Source: Sympetrum striolatum (lineage: Eukaryota > Arthropoda > Insecta > Odonata > Libellulidae). Taken from it: a stretch of DNA of 64,000 nucleotides. Of the stretch, positions 1 to 12,400 are shown piece by piece (within the stretch, counting starts at the first letter, position 1; each line of letters begins with the position of its first letter). A model generated the notes under the pieces. It ran no database searches. It had not been told where the DNA came from and saw only the letters and a list, made by a program, of their open reading frames with translations. Made by a program: the position numbers and the translations under genes. The stretch is taken from positions 74,342,841 through 74,406,840 of the forward strand of contig OX388349.1 of NCBI GenBank assembly GCA_947579665.1, given 5' to 3'.

Positions 1-2780
1 ATTTAATACAAATAACTTTTTTATTTAAAAAAAGGAAAACATATGAATTATGTCGATGTTATCAAATGCGTACTTCAGCGATGGAGAACTATATTAATTG
101 TTTTCTTCGTAACTTTGCTACGTAGAAACATGGTTTTTAACACAGTTTGTAGTCAATTTTATGCAATAATTTCCTATTTATTTATTTCTTCCAAGTCTTT
201 TCAATTGCACTTGCAGCGATGCAAAACGAAAATTGAGTACGCAACCAGCAGAATGGTAACGTCACATTGTATTTAATCATCTTATTTCTCCAATACATTG
301 CAACTTGTGGCAATGATATTTACATCAAATTGTATCATAATCTACCCTTTATACATGAGTAGTTTTTTCCAGCAATGTGCAATTTTTTTGATGATCATTT
401 TTACATTTAATGTATCGGCTTTATAATACTGGCAAAACGGTCCTTTAAAAAGTGACAGAAATGAAATTATAGTGAAATTTTCACATTAGTTTTGGTATCC
501 GAAAAAAATTGTAGAATAGACATAAATATCTTGCTTCATTTTATCATGAAAAATTTCGTATGAGACATATTTTTGGCATTAGCTCTTTTTTATGTAGGGG
601 TAAATGATAATGAGAAGCGAGTTCTATTAAAAAATTAGATGGTTTCATAACATTTATTCATCTTTTAATGGAGCATCACATTCAATATATAAACCCTTCT
701 GTTATTGGTCTAAATGAAATCTGGGTCACCAAAGATCAAATAAACATTCTTGTAGAACAGAGAATTACAAAGTTAGTGACAATTTTTCAAGAGAAAACCC
801 TTCAAGAGGCAGATCATGTTATTGAAAGAAATTGGGCCATTGGATATCAAAATTAATATATGATTAATATTAGAAGATATTAATTGCCAAGGACTGTGAT
901 ATTATTGCTTTACTGAACTTAAATTGTGATTATCCACTGAATTTGATCTGTAAGAAAAGGCTCACTGAAAATATCATGTCTATAAACCTGTCTCAAGGAA
1001 TTTCTGTTTTTTAGCTGAGTCCCATGGTTAAATCATAAATTTCAATGAACCAACAAGAGTAACTGGTAAAACGACAACATGCATTGACAATATATCAACT
1101 AACATGTCATATGGACAAAGGAGCCTTTGTTTGTAGATCTAGGACAATATTAAATGTATTGATGAAAATTATAAATATATTTCATCATGAAATTATCAGA
1201 CATCTTCAATTATTGTATTTCTTTGTGGCCAAAATAAAAGTAAAAACAAATCTTTTACATAAATCGTTTTAAACCTAGTTTAATTACATACAGCAAATAA
1301 AGAGACTTTAACATATGGAATCAAAACGCTTTGGAAATGTCCTTCTGATTAACCATTATAAGAAATGCAAGAAAATATCAAGTAAAGCAATGACAAAATC
1401 TAAACAGATAGCTTAAGTCAAAATACATCCAAAATATTTAAAATAGAAGCTATGCCTAAAGGCTAGCAGCAAAAGATCAGTTACCCCTACAGCAAAATAT
1501 GTGAAAGTGGTCTTCTTAAATGGAAGTATATGTTAAAAGGAACATTCCATATTGACAGATTTAACAGTTACAATAAACGATAGATTTCACATACCTTAGA
1601 TCAATCTAACACAACTCCGGGACTGTGTGTGATATTTCAGAAGTATTATTATGGTATAACCAGTAATAATACATTGGTATATATCTTATACATTTGGTAG
1701 GAACAAAAAGCAGTAATTAACTATCAAAAACAAATTTCCACATCTGGCTGGAAAACTTTAACGACGGGAATTTCTCTGGGATCTGTTACTGGGACGTGGT
1801 TATATATATTATATGTAAACCATCTTCCTTGTAATAAACAATCGCCTGTTAAAGACAGACAGTACTACTGCTCTCACAATAGGAAAAGCTCTAAACAGTC
1901 TAGGATAAAACCTAACACAAAGATTAGATAAACTGAAGGTAAGGTTCACAGCTGATGAAGGGTATGAACGAATCTACATTAATTAACTTCCACTCATCTA
2001 AATATATACGGAAATATGCTTTTGATGTACTTTACACCTATTCCAGAACTTTACCAACCATTCTCACATCTTTAAAATAAATTTGACATATATTATTTTT
2101 TGCAAATTATATTAATTTCTTCACCTGTAGTTATATTTTACTAAAATTTAACATATATTTTGATTTTTTCTTTTTATAAATGAAGCTCAATAAGCACATC
2201 CTGGTTTTTTTTATATAATGGTTATCATTGTAATAATTCGACTTAGCGTAGGAGTTATTTGGAAAATGTTTTAGCAATGTCGTGATTTGATATTGCCACG
2301 CTATATTAGTGTTACTTCTAGGATACATTTTTAATTATGTCCCAGGTTGAGGGAAAATAATAAAACTCAAAAGGAAATTGTGCGGATTATGAATCACTTG
2401 AGATATACAGAATATTTTAAACAATTTTTGAAGACGAGGGGCATTCTCTTATATCCATGCATTTATTTATATGAAATTATGTGCAATGTCAGTACAAACA
2501 TTGGAACCATCAAAACTATTATGAGAAAAAAGGTAAAAATATGCTTCGGCATGTGCAATATTTCACAGAAAAGTACTCAACCCATTCTGGCAAATTGTAT
2601 AACTAATTGTGTTGTGAATATGTACAACAAATATTTGCCCAGATATAAGTTTTTTATTTTGGATATCTTTCATCAGGACAGGTATTTATTAATCTCATAT
2701 TTGAGCATTTTTATCACATAATTATAGCAGCATAATAACATTTTAAGTTGTGTATGATAGCTTTGTCCTCATGAAATGGT
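1..2780. other. AT-rich stretch, no gene recognised
   Basis: I see no conserved protein, RNA gene or transposon terminus here. The open frames are short and of biased composition (Lys, Ile, Asn, Phe), as expected by chance in AT-rich DNA. It probably represents intergenic or intronic sequence. Confidence 0.5.
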
Positions 2781-3110
2781 TTACTGATCCATCTCCTTAA
2801 GTGTTCCTTGAGAAATTGCGGCCATGTATTGATAAATAAGCTTCGTACAACGAATTCCTGAAACTAACCAGGCCACCATAAACCCAACCACCACTACCAG
2901 TATCGATTCAACTGAGAGATGTTTGGCATATGACAATGATTGAGGGCACAATTCCAATATTATATTCAATTCTTTCTTTTGATGATGCTGTTGAAAGAAC
3001 AAGACATCATCCCAGTCCATGAGCTGAAGTATCGTGCTACTTTCTCCTGCAGGTACTCTCCATACATAAGCGATATTTGAAGTAAAAATATTTTTATCAT
3101 TGTGTCAGTG
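2781..3110 (-). CDS. possible terminal exon of an unidentified membrane protein
   Basis: I do not recognise this protein. Read on the minus strand, the frame is open from about 3110 to a TAA at 2781 and extends upstream of its first methionine through residues such as IAYVWRVPAGESSTILQL. It then has a polar stretch with many His and Gln, a hydrophobic segment of about 20 residues (ESILVVVVGFMVAWLVSG) that looks like a single transmembrane helix, and a tail of about 25 residues. Codon use is less AT-driven than in neighbouring chance frames. No clean acceptor is obvious at the upstream edge. It could be the last exon of a type I membrane protein, a decayed gene piece, or chance. Other coding-like minus-strand segments follow up to 9.2 kb. 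Confidence 0.3.
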
Positions 3111-3402
3111 ATTGCAATTTTTTTCAATGACAATCATCACACTATTCTAAATTATGCATAAACCCCAACATTCAATGCTTGAAAATAAGCATCAAAGAAA
3201 TCCATCAAACACTTGCAAGATCTAGACTTCTTGTCTATGTCTTAAAATGACAGAGAAAATAGAAACTTAGTTGAATTGTTAGTTTTACTGTTTCCCAAAT
3301 CATTGCTTATAAAGTCTAGCAAGTATTTTGTAACAATTGTTAGAATCTAATCATGTTTCATATAATTTAAAATTTTTCTATTATTCATACAATTGTTTAA
3401 AA

Positions 3403-3712
3403 TGGGGGTCTCCACACATTTCAGCCCAAGCATTAACTATCAAACAGCATTTTGTGGGACAACTACACACTCGAGGTCGAAATGAAAAAGAAGCAAAATG
3501 TAGATGTTGTTGTTAGTTATTAATTTAATATTATTCAATTTTTGTTTTAATATGGTTAAAAACATTATGTCCATGTAAGCGGTGGCTGATCTTGGAAGGA
3601 TACACTTAAATTTCAGTGATACATTTCTGTAGATAAAAAGGTCTCGGAAGGACCAGAGGAGAGGGCCTTGCAGGCCACATTTCGCCTGAGGGCCATAGTT
3701 TGGAGACCCATG
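3403..3712. mobile_element. hAT-type MITE
   Basis: The ends carry inverted repeats related to gggtctccaaactatggccc (left gggggtctccacacatttcagccc; right gggccatagtttggagaccc). Imperfect 8-bp duplications flank it: gtttaaaa at 3395-3402 and gtttagaa at 3713-3720. An 8-bp duplication is the hallmark of hAT transposition. The 310-bp length and lack of a long frame make it non-autonomous. Confidence 0.65.
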
Positions 3713-5222
3713 GTTTAGAAGATGGGCAGACAAAAAGGAGGCTACTGGTGCGCCCTGCCAGGTGTGCTTGCCAAATACAGTACGGTATAGACTAAATAAA
3801 AACATTAATTTAGGATACATAGAAAGAGAGGAAAGGATACATGAAAGAGTCATTACTGAGTTATTCCTAGATACAGGATGCACTATGTCACCTTAGAATA
3901 TATAAAAAATTAAACTTTTTAACTATAATTTCATTTAAAATTTAATTTTTACACAGTTTGAATATTAAACAGATATTGCAAGAACAAAATGTTGTCAATA
4001 TTTAGGAAATTGATCAAGGATCAAAATAGCTTTGGCTATCCATGGAGCTTTTTGAAAGAACCAAGATTTAGGTGAAGGTAGTTGGCCAGCTGTAATTGCC
4101 AATTCCCTCAATGTACCTCAATCGATGTAAGTAGCCGCTGTAAATTAACAAATGGAAGAATTTCATCGATTTTGCCTTAATGTATATACAAGAAAATTAT
4201 TCAGAAATCAATCATATAATACAAAGGTTAGTTAAGTAAGTAATATTTGGTATATCATTACATAAGTCATTTGGAAATTACTCTGTACTTTCAAGGTCTC
4301 AATTTCCTCCATGCAGATGGAAATTTTTTATTGAATTTACTAAAATAGAGTACCTTACCACCTCATCAGTCCACCTTTGTTCTTTACTTTCACACAAAAC
4401 TGATATTGAATTATTCAATTGAAACCAAATCAAGCAATTTCGTTTAACGTAGAATATTGTCATAAATATGCATAGTTTGCAATTTGGAGATAAAGAGGGT
4501 GACTAAGGTCATTCATGATAAAATAGATTAAATCGATCTGGTAGCTTTAAAATTATTTAGAAATAAGAAGTGATGGAAACAGATGGTACCTGTTGACTTC
4601 ACAAATTATGCATTTATCAACTTAAAGCTTCAAAAAAAAAAACTTTTCATTGAGGAAAATTTAACCAAGAATAACTATAACATATACAAGATTCATAAAA
4701 GAATAACAAATATTTGTTTAAGGAGAACATATTCAGTAGAAGAGAAAAAAGAGAGGTACATATACAAGAAGCTGTTTATAACCACAGCCTATTTCCTCAC
4801 AAACTAAATTGGAATTTTGGAATTTAGAGATTGGGCTTTGATAATTTTAACTACTTTTCCGGCCCATCAAGTACTTTCTTCATTTTAACCAAAAACGTTC
4901 TATAAGCTAGGAATTCTCTTTGAGTAGAACAATGTCCACTTATTTACAGAGTTAATGGTTTTTAAAATAATCAGCATATTTATAATTACAATTAAATTTT
5001 ATGCAAATGTTTGGAAGAGTATGCAGCCTCATTCACACCTTCCCATTGATATTTCAGAAACTGTTTACTCAAAGGGTATGGAATGAATGAAGTATAACTG
5101 GTGAAGCTGGGAATAATAACAGTCATACTATATTAGTTATCATAAGGTGGCTAACTTTTTTCCAATGTAAATTCCAAAGTCTTTGCAAAAATAATTAAAA
5201 ATAATGTATTATACATTACCAT

Positions 5223-5316
5223 CGGCTGTGGTGGCAAAGCGGTTAGCTTCCTAGCGCATTAACACTCCAACCTCACGGTCCTAGGTTCGAATCCTGGCTA
5301 ATTGGAATTTTCTGGT
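5223..5316 (+). repeat. tRNA-derived SINE head
   Basis: A box-A-like stretch (gtggcaaagcggttagc) is followed about 50 bp later by a perfect box B (ggttcgaatcc, 5284-5294), the internal pol III promoter layout. The cloverleaf is not intact and the sequence runs on into an unrelated AT-rich tail, so this is a tRNA-related SINE rather than a tRNA gene. Confidence 0.55.
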
Positions 5317-5883
5317 TAGGGAATGGTTGTCTGTGTATGTATGTTTGTGTGTGATTAACAAAAAGGAAAAACACAAAAAGTAATGAAATAAAAAAGAGGT
5401 AAACTCAAGAAATGGTCGTCAAAGGCTAAAATTCACACTTAAAATAAAAACACAGCATTATTATTATATAATTAATAGACTAAATAGGTGTGTTATGATT
5501 AATTATTATGTAAATGAATATTTTTCTAAAGGTGTCATTTCTAACAACAATTTAGAAGTAAAATCTAGATGAAATTTACAGATATTTTTTATCCAATACC
5601 AGAATTTAGAAATATCCAAACTAGAAATATTTTGTAAATTGATTTTACAGCAAGTGCTATAGTATCAGCATTCAGTCTTGATTTTTCAGTTAAAAAAAAA
5701 AAGTAATTAAATATCTACTTTCAACTGCTATGTTTATTTTCAGATTTTCATTGTTAATTGTACGAGAAGTAAATTTCTATATGGTATGTGTAAATGGTTG
5801 AATACTTCCACCCAACTTTTTTCAGCTTCAACATTTTTGATTTCCCACCAATTTTTCAGAATTTAAAGAAATATTCTGTTTAT

Positions 5884-6176
5884 TTAAATTAGTAAATTTA
5901 TTTCTTCAAATAGTCCACTGTCATCTATTTTAATGGCTGGTAGTTCTGTGGAAAAAAACTGAACAGAAGATTCAATATATTTCCAATGTACATGAGATAA
6001 AATCAAAAAGCACCATTGAAGACTACGACTTCTTGTAATGTTTGCCTCAGAACATTCTTCAATGTTCTCTAACATATTTGATAAGAATGCTGGGCTTTTT
6101 TGACATTTTCTTTCTATATTCCATGGATTTGATTCCTCTAACTCCAATAATTTTCTTTTTATATCGGGATCATATT
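5884..6176 (-). other. coding-like open segment, unidentified
   Basis: On the minus strand a frame of about 95 residues is open to a TAA at 5884. It contains acidic and Cys/Trp-containing stretches (NPWNIERKCQKSPAFL, SRSLQWCFLILSHVHWKY), which is unusual for random AT-rich DNA. A TAA lies just upstream in the same frame and no acceptor matches the phase of the small exon-like segment at 6272-6326. It may be a decayed exon or a relic. I do not recognise a family. Confidence 0.2.
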
Positions 6177-6271
6177 AAATAAAACATCTATGAAAACTTT
6201 CATGAGTCCGAATGAACTCGTAAACCAAATATGTTGATGCGCCCTATTAGTTACAGTGATTCTTCACTTAC

Positions 6272-6326
6272 AGATAAATTGGCTTAGTTTGTGTTCAACG
6301 TCTTGAAGACCTTTATCCAATTCACT
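6272..6326 (-). other. small exon-like segment, unidentified
   Basis: Read on the minus strand, a consensus acceptor (tatatttcag) and a consensus donor (gtaagt) bracket 55 nt that are open in only one frame. That frame encodes a charged, probably coiled-coil stretch, SELDKGLQDVEHKLSQFI. The splice signals are among the best in this region, so an unannotated minus-strand gene is possible. I could not join it in phase to its neighbours. Confidence 0.25.
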
Positions 6327-6879
6327 CTGAAATATAGTGTGGGAATTAATCAATTAATTAAAATCTTATAAGCTTTGTGATAATACAAAACTAGTATCTT
6401 TTGATGTTAAGAACCTGTTCTTTAGTATTCCGAAAAGTGAAGTTCTAAATTTGGTTAGAGATATTTTGTCTTAAAATAATATTGAATTATTTGTGATACA
6501 AGATTTCCTTTTGGTGATTGATATTTTTATTTCCCATAATTATTTTCCTGTTTAACAATTGTTTCTATAATCAACCAGATGGTCTGGTTCTCCACTTTCC
6601 CTCCTGGAAACTGCATTATTTGAGGGTGATTCTCCGTTGGTAAAATATTTGGCTTTTGGTGTAGGTTCCTGGATGATGTACTTTGATTTTGGAATGGTAT
6701 TTTAAGAAATTAGACATTCTTCTAACTTTTACTAACCAGTTAAAATCCAAAATCCCTGCAGCAGCCTCAAGCATTTTAAGTTTTCGGACTCTAATTTAGC
6801 AGCCAAGACCTGAGCCCAAAACTCCTCAAGTTGATAACAAATTCTTATCACGCTCTATTTACCTCAATCTCTCGTCCAA

Positions 6880-7368
6880 ATAGAAACCATATACGTACTC
6901 CTGCAAACTGCTGATCTATACGATCCCATGTCGCGGATTCGCGATATTACCAGAAAGCTTGACGAAGAAAGAAAGAGCACGGCTACGTCTTATAAGCTAT
7001 CATTTTTCGCAAAAACTTTAATCAAAATGTTTGTATCACACGAAATTTTCACATTTTCCCATATAAAATACATGGAATGAGGGTCCTCCCATCATAGACG
7101 ATTCAGCTGCTCCTGTTTACGGCGATCGTCATCCCGTTGTATTGAGCTCAGTGCAACAAAACCATTACAAATACTTTGTAAAACCGGGGTTCATTCACTC
7201 CTAGGGACCGTCTTCTCACTTCATAAAACATGAAATCGAGGTTTTACGTAAAACCGAGGTCATTTTACATGTACAAAGATTGGGACCGGCGGAATGGTTC
7301 GTAAAACTGTGTCACTTCATAAAATCGAGGTTCGTAAAAACTGGGTTCTACTGTATTATGATTCTATC
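6880..7368 (-). mobile_element. pogo/Tigger-like transposon end
   Basis: Read on the minus strand, the right edge starts tacagtagaaccc and continues with repeated tcgattttatgaag / acgaacctcg / ggttttacg phrases. This is the style of pogo-group (Tc1/mariner) terminal regions with several sub-terminal repeats. I see no transposase frame and no matching second end, so I call a solo or decayed end. The left boundary is approximate. Confidence 0.4.
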
Positions 7369-7931
7369 TTAGAAAAATGAAATCTAATGAAAAATTATTA
7401 GTGAATTAGATGGTAAAGCTATCTATCATCATAGTCCATAAATTCATGTATAAAAATTATTTCTACTAATGGATAATTTAGTTCTTTAGACTACTTAAAC
7501 AGATAAAAATTTGATCAACCATCTTGATAAACCATTTAAGTTGGAAGATATCCTCTAAGGACTTGCCCTCAAAATTTATATATTTTAATCACAATGGAGA
7601 TTATTATAATTTCATTAAATAAGTAATATATTATAGATCATGATAAAATGGTATATTAAAAGAATAAATAGGTATAAATGTTTGGTACATATACACATAG
7701 ATACAGAACTTGTCATTCTTAAGATCCATATGACCTTATTTCTCCCATAGTTATCATTTTCTTCAATTACATCAACAAAAGATGCCCAGCACAATAAAAC
7801 TTGGTATCACCAAAAACAGAACAGCTGCATAGAATTCAAAATTTAGTAGTATGTAAAAAGAAAACATCAGCACTGAAAAATATGACAAACAACAAAAAGC
7901 CATCTGAATCAATAACATATTTTCATCTTAG

Positions 7932-8153
7932 TTAATGGTGGGCTAAAGATTTGAAAATAACAGGAGGTAATTGCAACTTTCGAACCCTGTTGAAAACCCA
8001 AAATGAATTTTTAGTAAAATCTATCACAAAAGTATTAGTTCTTTCATAAAAGGAGGTATATAAAAGAATTAGAGGACCGTGAAGACCATGGTCAAAGTCA
8101 CATATATCAACATTAAAATTTTGCTGTAAGTGGTGAAGATTCAAGCTAAAACA
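7932..8153 (-). other. coding-like open segment, unidentified
   Basis: A plausible acceptor (ttttgttttag, exon side beginning at about 8145) precedes a minus-strand frame of about 70 residues that ends at a TAA at 7932. It holds stretches such as NVDICDFDHGLHGPLILLY and NSFWVFNRVRKLQLPP. The composition is richer than in nearby chance frames. I do not recognise the family. It could be a terminal exon or a relic. Confidence 0.22.
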
Positions 8154-8339
8154 AAATAAGGAAAGGTTTTATCAAAATAGCCCAAGAAAAAATTGAAAGT
8201 AGTCTTAACATTTGAGGAAAGAGGAATCTTTTCAAATTCCTTCATTAAGTTTGTATTTCCTTTAAGTTTAAAAATTGTACACATGTTTATTAATAAAGAA
8301 ATAAATTGGGAGCACAGCTGTTGATGAATTTAAGTTATG

Positions 8340-8471
8340 AAAACTCTCTCAAGCCTTTCTTTGTAAGTATTCCATGCCTGCACTGCCACCAGTTCTGCAG
8401 GCGACTGAAATTCCTGGATTACTGACCTTCAAACTACCCCAATAGAAGACAAGGGCTTTGAGAGAGTTTTT
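8340..8471. mobile_element. short MITE with inverted termini
   Basis: The segment starts aaaactctctcaagcc and ends gggctttgagagagttttt, giving a 13-bp perfect inverted terminal repeat extended imperfectly. The roughly 130-bp interior is less AT-rich than its surroundings. There is no coding potential. I cannot assign a superfamily. Confidence 0.5.
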
Positions 8472-8942
8472 AAATCTCTAAGTTACATATGTAGTTTAAA
8501 GAATTATAGATATAGTGAGTATCATCATAGAAAAAGAAGATAGTGAAGTCTTTATAGACTGATTCAACAAAGCAGAGTGAATTTGGCACAAGAAATAAGT
8601 ACATTAAAAATGTTTCTTCGATGATTAGGAATTCATTTCACCAAAAATACATTTGACAGTTATTTACTGAATGCTTTGAAATAAAATGAAAAAGGATTAT
8701 AAGAAATGAAAATTCATAACTTAGCAGTTATAACTTTTTTCACGCATATTGTGAAGGTAGATAACCTAAAAGTTTATTTACAATGAAGTAACTAAACACC
8801 AGTATTACAACACTGACTTGAACTTTAACCTTAAAAATCATACAATTTTTAAATTCTCAGATTTGAAATACAGCTGTTTTTCAAGCAGGCTCAGATATTT
8901 ATGCAATAATAGCATCATAAATTTAATAGGAGTCCAAAAATA

Positions 8943-9186
8943 TTATTTTATATGATAAACATGTATTGAAATTAGACTTAAAATGGCAGAGAGAACATAA
9001 GCATTCTGGGTAATTCGATACTCGGCCATAGTTGAGCAATCATCTAACCAACAATCTATATCATTCAGTATAAAATTGATCTTTACCCGAACTACTAATG
9101 TATCATTGTTCAACTTATGCTCAGCAAACCTAACAAACTGTAACTGCATGTGTTTCTCTACATCATGTTCAAACAAACCTACTCAC
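8943..9186 (-). other. coding-like open segment, unidentified
   Basis: After an AG at about 9180 a minus-strand frame runs open for about 77 residues, with acidic and hydrophobic blocks (FEHDVEKHMQLQFVRF, NDIDCWLDDCSTMAEYR). Upstream in frame there is a TGA, so it would have to start as an internal exon. The donor side is poor. It lies just beyond the 3' end of the sphingomyelinase gene on the same strand. I do not recognise it. Confidence 0.22.
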
Positions 9187-9441
9187 TGATTTAGTCCACC
9201 GTGGAATGGAAGGTAAGAAACTATGAATATTCCGATTTTGAATCACCTAAACAAATTCATAATGCTGAAAAAGGTTCAATTCAACATTTAGCTAATTTAC
9301 CAAACACTTCATGACCCAAAAAATGCTACAAAATGTTCAAACTCCACATATAATTGAGCATGACTTGAGCTCTTATGGTTGAATACTGTTTTAATTATTA
9401 TGATCATATTTGGGAATGTATAGTATTAGTAATGAAAAATA

Positions 9442-12400
9442 TTATGCTGTTCTAGGCAAATCTGACTCATCCTCAAGATTTGGAGAGTACATTAAAACCA
9501 CCTTCAGGGCCTCATCTACAGCTAACAAAGCATTTCTTTCGAGGGAATGCCAAACAGAGCTCATAAAAAGGGTAAAAACGAGCAAGATCACAGCCACTGC
9601 ACGCAAAGCTATCAGGATAAAGTAGAAAATTGATCCTTCTCTTGTTATATTGCCTATACTTGCCACAAGAAAAAGAATTAGGCAAGCAGAAGCCAAACCA
9701 TATGCTTTGCGGTCAAAACAAACAGAACGTAAACCTTTGGAAAGTACAGTACGGGCCTCTCCCAAAGCAGCCAATTCTTCTTTACATCTATTCTTCGGAG
9801 GCTTAAATCCATCTGAAAAAATTATTAAATCATTACTTGAAGTCCACGTGAATTAACCTCAATTACTACTTCTGATAATACCTGATTCTAATGCAATGAG
9901 AACTTATCATTTATCATTTTCATAGTACAACTTTAAACTGTTTAGGTTACAATCCTTCACAGAATAACAATAATTTAAGACCATAGATTACTGGGTAATT
10001 TATTAATTTCATTGCAAAGAATCAATTCGTCATCTTTGGTAAACTGGATAGGGCTGAATCAAAGTTTGACATCAGGTTATCAAAAATAACAGATTATGTT
10101 ATGAGATTTTGAAATATAAGACCTTTAGCTAGGAATCCTTAGAAAAAGGACGTAAAACGAAAAGGAATAAAAATTATAAGTAAAGCAACACACTACCTGA
10201 AGGTGAGTTTGTCACAACTAAGGTGGCAGAGACTGCTTCATGGTCAGAGTAACTGAAATCTTGTCCTGCTACTCTCTTGGGGAATGGAAAGCAGTATGTG
10301 AGCACTTTCACCTACAATGGAAGGAACATAAAACAATATCATACAAATTTCATAACTGTAAGTACTTCAATGAGCATAATGCTCAATGCACATAGCTCAA
10401 TTTCCTCTTTCCTAGAACATTGTGGGCCAACATCTTTGTTGAATATATTACTTTAATTATTTACTTTGACATTAAGTATTCTTGGTAAGCAGTGAGCTCT
10501 AGATAATAATAATAATAATTTTTTACCACAGACATTGACATGAATAGAAATTACAAAACTAAATATTATGGTTTAAAAAATCATTGGTGTTATAATACAT
10601 TTTCTTAAAGAGAAAATATTTTTACCTTAGATTTAAATTTTAATAATGTCAGAGAGCTTTTGCAAATTTTAGGAAGTAAATTATAAAACCGAAAACCAAG
10701 ACTTGGGTCCAAATAAAGAAACCATGGATCTGTGATGACTAAGATGAAGATGGGAGCTTGATCTAGTAAAGTGGGTGTGAAATTCAGAATTAGTGTTGAA
10801 GAGAGAAATGTTACAATAAATAAAAGAAACAACAGAGAGAATATATACGCAAGGCAACAGCAAGATGTGTAGTGCATTAAAAATAGGTAAAGAAAGGGCA
10901 CAAAGATGTGCTCCTGCAATAATTCTAATGCAACGTTTTTGTAAAATGAAAACCTTATGGCAGTTAGTAGCCTTTCCCCAAAACAACAAACCATACTGTA
11001 AATGAGACTGAATAGCACCATAATACAGCGTTAGTAGAGTATCGAGATAAACAGAGCAGAGAAGAGATCTTAGTAACAAGAAGAGTTTAATTTAGAAAGC
11101 AAGTATGTGATATGCGGCCCCCAAGACAGATTACTATCAAGTATCACACCAAGATATTTTGCTTGAGAGACAGTTTTAAGAGGATTATTATTGACTGAAA
11201 GGTCAAGGTTGTTAAGCATAGAATTTCAAAGGGCAAATTAAAGGGTCTGGGTTTTATCAGAATTTAAATTAATGAAATTCACTTTACACCACAAACTCAT
11301 TATATCAAAAATATGACTGCTAGCAATTGAAAGATCATGCTGGGAGTCAGCAGAATTGATAATATGAGAGCCATCTGAAAAATGGATGGGCTGCTCACCA
11401 GTGAGTCCATTAAATTTGTTTGGTAGCTCATTAATACATAGCAGATATAATATTGGTCCTAGTATAGAACCCTGAGGATAGGAACATCCCTGGGGATGAT
11501 TTTATTCAACACGTTAACGCTCGGCCTGATGCGACATACCAGGTAGATACGAAGACAAACCGACCTTGAAATCCACCGGTGCACGGCATTCGATTATTTT
11601 CGTGAAATAGCTGTTAGAAAGTCAACAGGCCCAGCGACACAAACGACCAAATAAGAAATAATGAAAGAATAAGAAACAATAACTCTGTAAGACATTTATC
11701 AAGAATATTACCCTCAAATACAATACCACACAATAATAATACTAAGCAAATCCGAACTAGTGAAAATTACACAATATTATACATAAATTAAGTGATATGG
11801 TCCAGTTTGCAGAAACTTCACAAACAATAATAATATCAAATTAGCCTCCAGAGAGAGTACAACGTGATTTCACGACAAATTCAGAACACGTTACTCGTCA
11901 TTGAAAGAAAAGCACTCGCCTTCTGCCGGGCAACCTTTGGGCGACGTCGACGATCTCATCAGCGGGGCACACTCTCTTGAAACATTACGTTCTTTTCAGA
12001 AAACTCAGCTTCTCGCGAACAGGAGGGGTAAGATAATGAAGCACAGAAATTCATAACGAAAGGGGTAAAGCGAAATGGCCAATCACATTCCTAGAAACTG
12101 TCACAAATCTAAGCCATGTTAATTAATCTGATCGGCGATAGTATCCTTGCACTCATCAGTATAAAAGTCGCGTAACCTAACAGCCCTTTAGCCGTGAGGC
12201 CCTTCTGCCTGAGGCCGTTCTGACTGAGCCATTCTGACAGCAACTTGAAAACAGGCAACTTAAAAATGGGCAGCTTGTTATGGGGAAATTTCCCTAGAAA
12301 TTCATCACAGGCCCCACACAAGTTTGAGGACTGCTGAACACATGGAAAAACAGGGTTGGACAGTGTTACCCCATCCACCCTACAGCCCTGACCTGGCTTC

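Noticed and set aside
43..276. 77-codon open frame at the left edge
   Set aside because: No motif, no splice signals, and residue composition expected from AT-rich chance sequence.
5223..5316. A genuine tRNA gene
   Set aside because: Boxes A and B are present but no complete cloverleaf or acceptor stem pairs; a SINE fits better. The same applies to 15875, 21436 and 41195.
9410..9856. Plus-strand open frames over the end of the sphingomyelinase gene
   Set aside because: They are antisense shadows of the last sphingomyelinase exon, whose minus-strand frame encodes the two membrane helices.
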